Assembly: GCA_030682135.1 (NCBI GenBank)
Contig: JAUXQT010000094.1
Span: 1 to 54,242 of the forward strand
DNA from: Nitrospirota bacterium
GTDB taxonomy: Bacteria; Nitrospirota; Nitrospiria; Nitrospirales; Nitrospiraceae
DNA: 54,242 nt
Reading direction: 5' to 3'
The notes beneath the pieces are model-generated. The model did no database searches, was not told the origin of the DNA, and saw nothing but the letters and a program-made list of their open reading frames with translations. Below are positions 46,486-53,474 of the stretch, piece by piece; position 1 is the first letter of the stretch; each line of letters starts with the position of its first letter. A program made the translations under genes and the position numbers.

Positions 46486-46862
46486 TGAGCGGAGGCTCCT
46501 TGAGGAGCCTGGGGAGCAGACTTCACTTCAATGAGAGAGATGAGACGGGAGATCGTATCGCGCCGTTCCAGCAACCGGGCCACTTGCTCGACTTCCTTGG
46601 CGTGAAACGCCCATTCAATGATCGGGGTCAGAAAATACAGGGCCTGGCTCCCGAGGAAATTCATGGGCCCAAGCGATTCCAGAAACACCATAGCTGGAGC
46701 AGCCATCCCCCGCTTCACCACGGCATCAGCCACCCGTTCAAGCAACGAGAGGTCTTGAGTGGTGAATGGTTCGGCCTTGGATGTGGTCGAAAAGGCATGG
46801 AACAGCTCAACCAGGACCTTATCCCATGTTTTCGCCAGAGATACTTTGGTGAAAGTAGTCAT
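46482..46862 (-). CDS. Small helical protein, first gene of the MutL block
   Basis: 126 residues from ATG 46862, about 33 bases downstream of the predicted transcription start; the longer open frame crosses the promoter and is not used. Sequence is helical and slightly acidic (SLLERVADAVVKRGMAAPAM, FLESLGPMNFLGSQALYFLT, EVEQVARLLERRDTISRLIS). No known family. Ends with a Pro/Gln/Ala tail overlapping the MutL start. Confidence 0.75.
   Translation of the reverse strand: MTTFTKVSLAKTWDKVLVELFHAFSTTSKAEPFTTQDLSLLERVADAVVKRGMAAPAMVFLESLGPMNFLGSQALYFLTPIIEWAFHAKEVEQVARLLERRDTISRLISLIEVKSAPQAPQGASAQ
46493..46510 (-). promoter_or_regulatory. Hairpin over the MutL-type gene ribosome-binding site
   Basis: In the mRNA AGGCUCC pairs with GGAGCCU across UCAA, 7 bases before the ATG at 46485; the GGAG of the ribosome site is in the 3' arm. 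It lies within the last codons of the upstream gene, so ribosomes finishing that gene would melt it, which would couple translation. Confidence 0.55.
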
Positions 46863-46901
46863 AACTATTTGGAAAGGCAGTAAAAACCGTTGATGTCGGT
46901 C

Positions 46902-46930
46902 ATTATATGAATGGGGTGGAGAGGAGTCAA
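46902..46930 (-). promoter_or_regulatory. Strong sigma-70 promoter of the MutL/DUF6754 operon
   Basis: On the minus strand TTGACT (46930-46925) and a perfect TATAAT (46907-46902) are separated by 17 bases, close to consensus. It predicts a short leader before ATG 46862 and high expression. Confidence 0.75.
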
Positions 46931-47314
46931 ATTGATGTAACAATACATGCTGCCCCATGCTCTCTGAGCGCGCACGATCTGAGGGGTTCACTAGACGAGC
47001 ACGGTTGGACTAATACGAGCACCATCGAACCAGGAGGGAAGGGTGGGTATAGACAACGGCTTTGGATAAACGGCTCCCGACATCCTTGCCTTCAGCCTTT
47101 TCTGAGCAACGCAACGTGAACACCCTGCGCAATTTATTGCTGCAAGCATGGCACCATCTCGCATGAGCACATCCAGACCTGTTCATATTTCTTGAACAGT
47201 GTGCATTAGAACCGATTCACAACCAGGCAGTATGGAATAGCTCCTGCATAGGTATCCGCCGAGAGGTTGCGCCAGACAGCAACCAAGAACAACACCCACG
47301 CAAGGAGAGAGCCG
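46931..47314. other. Divergent intergenic region
   Basis: No gene that I can support. It separates the minus-strand MutL block from the plus-strand small protein at 47315; GGAGAGAG ahead of 47315 is its ribosome-binding site. Confidence 0.4.
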
Positions 47315-47584
47315 ATGGCGAATAGAATGCCGCTTGCTGCAACCGACCTGGAATGTCCGATCCTCACTGAAACCAGGCAGGTCGAGTTTTCCGTGAACGT
47401 ATTTCGAGATACGGAGCACAAAGGACTAGAGATCGAAACCTGCTCGGAGTTCGCGGGGAGACACGGAGCGGTCACGTGCACTCAGACCTGCATCCACACG
47501 CCTGAGGCCAGAAGGCTCCACGACAAAGAGGTCCAAAAACATCGTGAGGAGCTCGCACAAATCGGCCCGAACGTCATAGGGTAA
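47315..47584 (+). CDS. Small Cys-rich protein of unknown function
   Basis: 89 residues from ATG 47315, preceded by GGAGAG. Five Cys: one in LECPIL, one in ETCSEF and three in VTCTQTCIH, compatible with a metal site or disulfides. The protein is otherwise soluble with a charged helical C-terminus (RRLHDKEVQKHREELAQIG). No signal peptide. It precedes the cupredoxin by about 100 bases in the same direction, so the two could be co-expressed. I do not recognise the family. Confidence 0.6.
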   Translation: MANRMPLAATDLECPILTETRQVEFSVNVFRDTEHKGLEIETCSEFAGRHGAVTCTQTCIHTPEARRLHDKEVQKHREELAQIGPNVIG

Positions 47585-47680
47585 ACACTGGTGCCAATGT
47601 TAGCGAGGACCACGATTCGTCACACGGCGGTCGAGCAATCAATGATAGCAGGGAACAAATCAGCACAAGGGAGCCACATC

Positions 47681-48130
47681 ATGAAAAGCACTACGACAAA
47701 AATAGCGACCATCATCACCGCACTGGCGTTCACCGGCATGATCGCCGCGCCCGCCGCCACCTATGCCGTCACTGCCACCACGGCACCGATCGAAATCAAA
47801 GTCCGCGTCAGCGAAAAGGGGTTTATCGACGACAAAGGCAAACCCTATACCGCAAAAAACACGTTGAAGATTCCCCAGGGAACGCCTGTCACCATTACTT
47901 TTGTGTTTAGCGAAGACATGACCAGCTTAGCCGTTGGTGATACCCATCAGATCGCCATCCAGTCGAACGATGGCTGGAAAGCAGAAACGGACAAGCTCTG
48001 GATCATGAACAGACAAGCGAGTATCGCGTTCCGGGCAGGAGAAAACGGCCAAACCCACTATCGGGCCTACTGCATGCTCGACTGCATTGGGATGGAACAC
48101 CTGACGAACCTCTTCATCGAAGTCGTCTAA
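47681..48130 (+). CDS. Exported cupredoxin-like protein
   Basis: 149 residues from ATG 47681 with GGGAG 8 bases upstream. A signal peptide (TTKIATIITALAFTGMIAAP) ends near ATYA. The mature domain is a beta-barrel with GTPVTITFVFSED, a His in DTHQIAI and the cluster YCMLDCIGMEHL near the C-terminus. The pattern C-x3-C-x2-M-x-H echoes the copper loop of CuA and cupredoxin domains (normally C-x3-C-x3-H-x2-M) but with His and Met exchanged in order. It is probably a periplasmic copper protein; electron transfer is inferred. Confidence 0.75.
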   Translation: MKSTTTKIATIITALAFTGMIAAPAATYAVTATTAPIEIKVRVSEKGFIDDKGKPYTAKNTLKIPQGTPVTITFVFSEDMTSLAVGDTHQIAIQSNDGWKAETDKLWIMNRQASIAFRAGENGQTHYRAYCMLDCIGMEHLTNLFIEVV

Positions 48131-48148
48131 CCCTGACCATCCCCGTCA

Positions 48149-48190
48149 CCTCCCCTGGCAGCAGCATCAAGCTGACCCTGCCACGGGAGG
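48149..48190 (+). terminator. Hairpin after the cupredoxin gene
   Basis: CCTCCCCTGGCAG (48149-48161) and CTGCCACGGGAGG (48178-48190) pair with one mismatch over a 16-base loop, 18 bases after the stop. No T-run follows. Confidence 0.5.
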
Positions 48191-48496
48191 CCTACCCCTC
48201 AGAAACCCTTGACAGGCCAACACCTGCGCACGTGAACGGTGGGAAGTCCTCCGCCCTTCAGGGAATCGTCGTGCGTCGTTCGTGAAGCGCATCTCGCAAA
48301 CAAGGAAGCCCTCTGCCTGCCAACGACGAGAGACGAGGACGAGCGACGCTGGAAGAGTGCTCCTTCTGCGGGCACAGAGACCATACCAGTTGCCTCACTA
48401 CCCCCTTCTCGAATCTTAGGTTTCTTGAAACCATTGCTGTTAGAATAGTGTTAAGCATCTAATTGACCCGCGACATCGACAGAAAGGACGCTCGCC
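48191..48496. other. Intergenic region before the Tim44-like gene
   Basis: No supported gene. A stretch around 48320-48350 is rich in ACGAG/GACGA words. AGAAAGGACG (48481-48490) is the ribosome-binding region of the next gene. Confidence 0.4.
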
Positions 48497-49525
48497 TTGA
48501 ACAGAACAAAACTCATTGCCGCCACCATTGTGTTATCTCTGATCGGAGTCCCGACCCTCTCTTTCGCAAAGGCGCGAGGCGGATCCGGCGGAGGTTTCTC
48601 CAGCGGGCCACGGAGCGGAAGCACCGGGAGCAGCATCGGGAGCCGTGGGTCCCGCACCTATGACCAGAACGGCGCGAAACCGATTCAGCAGTCGGCCACC
48701 CCCAAGCCGGCAACTGCACCACAAGCCACCGCAGCCGGCCAGGCTCCCGCAGCCCAACCGGCTAGCCAGCCTTCGTTTCTACAACGTAATCCTCTCATGG
48801 CTGGAATCGCAGGAGGTCTCGCCGGATCGTGGCTCGGCCATATGCTCTTCGGCGCAACCGAGAGCAGCGCAAAGACGAGCGACGCCGGTGAACCGGTCGG
48901 CGAAGCCACCCAGGCAACCGGAGCCTCCAGCTCAACCGGCATTCTCCTTTTCCTCATGCTCCTGGGAGCCGGAACGCTGTTTTATTTCCTGAAAGTCAGA
49001 CGGCCGGCTATCCCGGATTTTTCCGGGATCACGCGGAGCAGCGCAGTCGGCGGGTCCCTGCTGACAGAGCCCTCCGCCACGACCGGACTGATCTCAACCG
49101 TGGTAAGCGACGTGACCGCTGCAGACAAGGCGGCTTTCCAGCAACTGCTGACCGACATTCAGACAGCCTGGAGCAAACAAGACCTGGCAGGATTGCGGCG
49201 ATTCGTCACACCGGAGATGCTGACCTATTTCAGCACTGCCCTGGCAGAGAACACCAGCCAGGATATCGAGAATCATGTGGAAGATGTGGTACTGGGACGG
49301 GCGGAAGTCCGGGAATCCTGGACCGACGATGCCACGCAGTACGCGACGGTGAGCCTGCATTGGAGCGCCCGCGACTATACGATCTCCCTGACGAAACAGC
49401 GCGGAGAGGCAGGCTATATAGTCGAGGGCAACGAAGAGAAACCGTCCGAATCGAGCGAAGTCTGGACCTTCATGCGATTCCAAGACGGGAAATGGTTGCT
49501 CTCAGCCATCCAACAAGTTGATTAG
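48497..49525 (+). CDS. Tim44-like domain membrane protein
   Basis: 342 residues with a TTG start behind AGAAAGGA. A signal or membrane helix (LIAATIVLSLIGVPTLSFA) is followed by a Gly/Ser-rich linker (about 26-60), a Pro/Ala/Gln linker, a Gly-rich hydrophobic hairpin (LMAGIAGGLAGSWLGHMLFG), a membrane helix (GILLFLMLLGAGTLFYFLKV) and a C-terminal Tim44/NTF2-like domain (LTDIQTAWSKQDLAGLRRFV, VWTFMRFQDGKWLLSAIQQV). Similar bacterial proteins are common next to envelope genes; their role is poorly known. Confidence 0.85.
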   Translation: MNRTKLIAATIVLSLIGVPTLSFAKARGGSGGGFSSGPRSGSTGSSIGSRGSRTYDQNGAKPIQQSATPKPATAPQATAAGQAPAAQPASQPSFLQRNPLMAGIAGGLAGSWLGHMLFGATESSAKTSDAGEPVGEATQATGASSSTGILLFLMLLGAGTLFYFLKVRRPAIPDFSGITRSSAVGGSLLTEPSATTGLISTVVSDVTAADKAAFQQLLTDIQTAWSKQDLAGLRRFVTPEMLTYFSTALAENTSQDIENHVEDVVLGRAEVRESWTDDATQYATVSLHWSARDYTISLTKQRGEAGYIVEGNEEKPSESSEVWTFMRFQDGKWLLSAIQQVD

Positions 49526-49570
49526 TCGCCAGTTCGGCAATAGGTATTGCCGGAGCCGACAAGACAGGAC

Positions 49571-49604
49571 AAGGGGGGCCGCAACGATTGTTGCGGCCCC
49601 CCTT
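49571..49604. terminator. Bidirectional intrinsic terminator
   Basis: Perfect 15-bp stem, AAGGGGGGCCGCAAC (49571-49585) with GTTGCGGCCCCCCTT (49590-49604), and a 4-base loop GATT. It lies between the convergent Tim44-like and HNH genes and should stop transcription from both sides. Confidence 0.85.
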
Positions 49605-49692
49605 GTTGCGTTCCAGTCCCGGATAATCTTCTGGCAGGATACCCTCAGCGACAAGTGTCATCACCCCACGACCTAGCACGAGATGCCTGTCC

Positions 49693-50601
49693 TTACCGGC
49701 GGTGCAGCATTCTCCTCAGCTTCGCCAGATCTTCTTCTCCTCCATCAAGCTTATGCAGCATCCGGTGACAATTGGCACAGACGGTGACCAGATCACTGAG
49801 AGACGCCTCCACAGCGTTCGCAAGGCGATTCAACGGAATGATGTGGTGCGCTTCGGCGAAGGCTTTCCCAATGTCTCCGTACAGTTCACGAAAGGTCATC
49901 TCACAGACCTGACAGCGATAATTGTCCCTCCGCTTGCATTGCTCCGCTAACGGACGGCTCTGTTCACGATCCAGATGCTGGCGTACCACCTGACGGTTTT
50001 CATACTGCGCATAGGCGTCCTCCTGATCCTGCTCCTTCTCCGGTACCTGCACCTTGCCCTGCGGGCTCTTGATGACAGTTTCGAAAAAACTCGTTGCACG
50101 GGCCACCATGCCCTGAACCGCATCGTCGCTCTCAGGAAGAGCCGAATCGAACAACCCGTAGAAGGCATATTGGCCCTCACTCTCATCAAACTCCTCGTAG
50201 ATGGGACGGTCATAGTCACCAGGGTCCAACGGTTTTCTGAGCACATCGTCCGATCGTGAACCGGCAGCGAGTCTCATGTCCCGCTCGCTCAACCGTCGCA
50301 CAGGCCGAAGGGCCTCGGGCAATGCGGCGACTCTCTTCCGCAGCTTGTCTGCCTGCGCGGCATAGAAGCCGTACCATATGCGTCGTTGGCCTTTCATGCC
50401 GGCCCATTCGCAATACCAGACCTCTAACCTGGGCTCTCCCAGCCCCAACGATCCCAGCTCAACACGCCACCCGTTGGTGTGGGATTCTTTGAGCGGAAGC
50501 ACGGTACGCAGGCGAATGATTCTGCCGAGCCGCCTGGAGAGTTCTTTATGCAGTGCTTCAGCAACCACCTTGAGATGTTTCTGGTCTTCTACATCGCGCA
50601 T
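49693..50601 (-). CDS. HNH endonuclease-domain protein
   Basis: 302 residues; AGGGAGA precedes the ATG. The C-terminal quarter is a clear HNH module: CQVCEMTF, then AEAHHIIPLNRL, then VTVCANCHRMLH, with two zinc CxxC pairs and the catalytic His. The N-terminal roughly 200 residues (VWYCEWAGMKGQRRIWYGFY, YAFYGLFDSALPESDDAVQG) look like a recognition domain that I do not recognise. It may be a modification-dependent or defence nuclease. It stands alone, with no methylase nearby. Confidence 0.85.
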   Translation of the reverse strand: MRDVEDQKHLKVVAEALHKELSRRLGRIIRLRTVLPLKESHTNGWRVELGSLGLGEPRLEVWYCEWAGMKGQRRIWYGFYAAQADKLRKRVAALPEALRPVRRLSERDMRLAAGSRSDDVLRKPLDPGDYDRPIYEEFDESEGQYAFYGLFDSALPESDDAVQGMVARATSFFETVIKSPQGKVQVPEKEQDQEDAYAQYENRQVVRQHLDREQSRPLAEQCKRRDNYRCQVCEMTFRELYGDIGKAFAEAHHIIPLNRLANAVEASLSDLVTVCANCHRMLHKLDGGEEDLAKLRRMLHRR

Positions 50602-50738
50602 GACAATTCTCCCTTACATGCCCTGACAGGCCAGACTTCATTGAATAATAGGCATCGAAGAATAGCCCTTTCTCAACGGGAAAGCACCGTGTGAGTGGAG
50701 AAAGAGGATAGCCGAAAGGAGGAAAAGGGAAAGAGCTG

Positions 50739-51125
50739 CTACCAGCTCTTCTGACGGATGTGGATTCGATAGAAGGTAAAGTCCCCGGGCGTGACGAGTG
50801 CGACCCCGACGAGGCAGATGAGATGGCCATTGCGAATGTCTTCCGGGGTCATCGTGGATTGGTCGCAGATGACGGAAAAGGCCTCGCTGGCTTTCTCCCC
50901 TCGTAAAGCCTCCGACACCCATAAACATCCCAAGTATCCGCGTAGATGGCCGACGACTTGCGCCCAAACGGATGGGGTATTGCGTTCATACACGACCCAC
51001 TGAAGTTCGTGAGCGCACCAGGTTTCAAGCAGGATGCTCGTGACATCCACCCCGATAGCCTGACCAGAGGGGGTCTCCGTTTCGACATTCTCAAGAGACA
51101 CGTAAGGAGAGCAATAGGCCAGCAT
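50739..51125 (-). CDS. Stand-alone phage tail-sheath C-terminal domain protein
   Basis: 128 residues. The string from VYERNTPSVWAQVVGHLRGY through SEAFSVICDQSTMTPEDIRN to GHLICLVGVALVTPGDFTFY follows the C-terminal domain of contractile tail sheath proteins almost motif by motif: a loading helix with N-x-P-x-W, then C-D-x-x-T-M-T, then a closing VxPxxFxxxRI-like strand. The rest of the sheath (about 300 residues) is absent, and there are no tube, baseplate or ATPase genes around. The ATG sits directly at the stop of the PilZ gene, so the two are coupled. Confidence 0.7.
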   Translation of the reverse strand: MLAYCSPYVSLENVETETPSGQAIGVDVTSILLETWCAHELQWVVYERNTPSVWAQVVGHLRGYLGCLWVSEALRGEKASEAFSVICDQSTMTPEDIRNGHLICLVGVALVTPGDFTFYRIHIRQKSW

Positions 51126-51500
51126 CTAGTCCTCGACCTTGGATAGGAGATATTCGTCGCAGAGTCGGTGCAGCCGAAGCTCGTTCTCAAGCGACATCGA
51201 GAGAAAGGCAAGACCAGCCCGCCCCGCTTTAACCCACTGCACCTGTACCAGATCGCAGATCACCGCAGATGTTCCATCGCCAGGGTACAGCTTGAGGGTG
51301 AGGCATTGCCCGCATGCGAGAGGCAGGATAAGCCGAAGTCCGCACCCTCTCGTCGTCAGATCAATCACCTGTCCTCTCGCAAGTCCGCCCTTCTCCGTGA
51401 GGATGATGCCGAGATTCACCGCCTTGCGCACATACCGTCGGAGATTCATCCGTGGCACAAAACAATCCTGTTCGGGTAAGGTTGGCAACATGAGCTCCAT
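51126..51500 (-). CDS. PilZ-domain protein
   Basis: 124 residues from ATG 51500 (GAGGAA 8 bases upstream). PilZ signature: RRYVRKAV supplies the RxxxR and DLTTRGCGLRL the D/NxSxxG-like motif, with Thr in place of Ser. The protein should bind cyclic di-GMP in the cytoplasm. Its only partner in the operon is the tail-sheath-like protein downstream. Confidence 0.8.
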   Translation of the reverse strand: MELMLPTLPEQDCFVPRMNLRRYVRKAVNLGIILTEKGGLARGQVIDLTTRGCGLRLILPLACGQCLTLKLYPGDGTSAVICDLVQVQWVKAGRAGLAFLSMSLENELRLHRLCDEYLLSKVED

Positions 51501-51861
51501 GGCGGATTCCTCTTTCACACTGTGCAACCGCTGATGCAGAGGGAGATCGCAACTCTCGTGCCGAGAGACCATCGCTCAAATTGATTAGCATTTTCACGTT
51601 TTTTGAAAGGGAGACTGCTTGGGGAGCTGTAGGGCTGTATCGTACCCGATACGAATGAGAAAGAAACAATACAGCCAGGAAGCTTATAACGCGCTGAAAG
51701 TGGAGCGGGAGAGATGGGAACGTCTAACTGATAACAGATGGCTGATGAGGAAGGAACAAAAAGCCTAAGGAACAAGAAACCTGTGTCTATGCTTATGGCA
51801 GGAGCGGAAGGCCGATGGCGAAAGCAAGAGGGATCGGTCGAGAACCCCCATCCCTCTATCC
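51501..51861. other. Intergenic region between PilZ and plsY
   Basis: No supported gene. It contains GTATCG-TACC-CGATAC (51637-51652), a 6-bp palindrome upstream of the PilZ gene that could be an operator. Confidence 0.35.
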
Positions 51862-52464
51862 CTATTTTTTTTGCCCTATTTTAGATTCTGTTCCCTTCCA
51901 AAGCCGCACGATATTGTCCTTGTGTTTGACCCAGATCAATCCGCTGACGATCAAGGAAAACACAAAAAACTCCTGTCTCTGCTCATTCACGATCGCCACG
52001 ACCGGAAAACATCCGAAGGCCGCCAGCGCGCCGCCTGAGGAGTAGCGCCAAATCGCAACCGCGCCAAGCCAGATCAGCAGCAAGAGGAGTCCGATCGAGG
52101 GAGACAGACCCAACACCGCACCTAAGGCCGTCGCCACACCTTTTCCTCCTTTGAAGTTCAGGAATGGTGAAAAGAGATGGCCCAGGATCGTCGAGAGGGC
52201 GACGAGCATGATGAACCGTTCATCAGTGAGCCACTGCATGGCAGCCCACCCCATCACCCACCCCTTGCCCATGTCGCCAAGGAGCGTGAGGACACCCGCC
52301 TTCTTGCCCGAGACGCGCAGCACATTAGTGAAGCCGACGTTCTTGCTCCCGACCGTACGCGGATCGGGCAATCCCATCACTGTCGACACGACGACGCCGA
52401 AGGGAATGGCGCCCAGCAAGTAGCCGGCCATTGCCATGAGAATCCAGAGAAAGTCTTCGTTCAT
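51862..52464 (-). CDS. plsY: Glycerol-3-phosphate acyltransferase PlsY
   Basis: 200 residues, five membrane segments. The signature GSKNVGFTNVLR (residues 39-50) and FKGGKGVATALGAVLG are the PlsY phosphate and acyl-phosphate loops. It transfers acyl groups from acyl-phosphate to glycerol-3-phosphate, the first step in phospholipid synthesis. It is the third of three envelope genes on this strand, separated from pgsA by an R1 repeat. Confidence 0.96.
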   Translation of the reverse strand: MNEDFLWILMAMAGYLLGAIPFGVVVSTVMGLPDPRTVGSKNVGFTNVLRVSGKKAGVLTLLGDMGKGWVMGWAAMQWLTDERFIMLVALSTILGHLFSPFLNFKGGKGVATALGAVLGLSPSIGLLLLLIWLGAVAIWRYSSGGALAAFGCFPVVAIVNEQRQEFFVFSLIVSGLIWVKHKDNIVRLWKGTESKIGQKK

Positions 52465-52521
52465 GGATTAGGAAATGAGAAAGGGAGGTGCACAGGCCCA
52501 AAGAACTCGCAAACACCACAG

Positions 52522-52690
52522 AGGATGCTCAAAACGTCCAGACTTCTCACCGCTCAACCCTGGCGCGCCAAAGCGCGCCTTGTCCCATGCAAGGCCGCAG
52601 GCGAGTCGAAGCCGAAGGCGTACCTCGTGAGTACGTTGAGGGTGTCGATGAGCCGAGAACGACGCTGGCAGGCGTTTTCAGCATCCTGCT
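52522..52690. repeat. R1 palindromic repeat, copy 4 (with insertion)
   Basis: The outer arms AGGATGCTCAAAACGTC and GGCGTTTTCAGCATCCT pair nearly perfectly. About 45 extra bases, including the palindrome GGCGCGCCAAAGCGCGCC, lie inside the left half. The right end abuts the pgsA stop at 52689. Confidence 0.85.
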
Positions 52691-53285
52691 ACAGTCCTTT
52701 CGCGACGACCTGCTTCCAAAAGCTCCACACATATTGCGCTCCGGAGATATAGCCAAACACGACCGATAGATACAGCGTCACGATACCGGCCAGGTGAAGA
52801 TTACCCAGACCAGACAAGAATGTGCCCTCGAGAATCAACATCACGATCGCGACGACTTGCAGCGCCATCTTGTACTTGCCCGTCGTCTCAGCCGCGATCA
52901 CCATGCCTTCGCCTGCGGCGATGGCTCGAATCCCGGTGACTGCGACCTCGCGTGCAATGATGAGTATCGCGACCAGCGCGCTAACACGATCGATATTGAG
53001 CAGAAGAATCAAGGCGGAGAGGACCAATAACTTATCGGCGATGGGATCGAGCAGCTTTCCGAGGGTGGTCACCTGGCCGTTCCGGCGGGCCAGATAACCA
53101 TCCAACATATCCGTGACCGCTGCGACGATAAATACAACGGCCGCGCTCAGCGATCGATCCGGGGTCGGCGTGGCAAAGAGCACCACGAAGACCGGAATCA
53201 AGAGGATGCGGGTGAGCGTAATGAAGTTCGGCAGGTTGAGCGATTCCTGCCCGACCGATTTCCATACCGCCAGTACGCGATTCAT
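52689..53285 (-). CDS. pgsA: CDP-diacylglycerol-glycerol-3-phosphate 3-phosphatidyltransferase
   Basis: 198 residues with four or five membrane helices. The CDP-alcohol phosphotransferase signature is complete: D59, D62-G63, A66-R67, G76, D80 and D84. It makes phosphatidylglycerol phosphate at the inner membrane. Start ATG 53285 gives a short soluble N-terminus (MNRVLAVWKSVGQESLNLPN), usual for the family. Downstream of the KdsD-type gene, upstream of plsY. Confidence 0.95.
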   Translation of the reverse strand: MNRVLAVWKSVGQESLNLPNFITLTRILLIPVFVVLFATPTPDRSLSAAVVFIVAAVTDMLDGYLARRNGQVTTLGKLLDPIADKLLVLSALILLLNIDRVSALVAILIIAREVAVTGIRAIAAGEGMVIAAETTGKYKMALQVVAIVMLILEGTFLSGLGNLHLAGIVTLYLSVVFGYISGAQYVWSFWKQVVAKGL

Positions 53286-53349
53286 CGGTAACCCATTCCG
53301 TTAGCCGGTTTCGAAAAATCTATTGTGGCCCTACAGAAGAACAACCCCA

Positions 53350-53474
53350 CAGGATGATCAAAATGCTCGTCCAGCAAGGCCGCAGGCGAGTCGAAACCGG
53401 AGGCGTACCCTCGGCGGTACGTTGAGGATGTCGATGAGCCGAGAACGACGCTGGCGGACATTTTGAGCGTCCCG
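53350..53474. repeat. R1 palindromic repeat, copy 5
   Basis: AGGATGATCAAAATG and CATTTTGAGCGTCCC form the arms; internal marker TACCCTCGGCGGTACGTTGA. The right end touches the TAA of the KpsF/KdsD-type gene at 53475. Confidence 0.85.

Noticed and set aside
47206..47481. A 91-codon minus-strand frame with hydrophobic stretch over the small Cys-rich gene
   Set aside because: It overlaps the plus-strand gene, which has a ribosome site and regular Cys spacing, and it has no ribosome site of its own.
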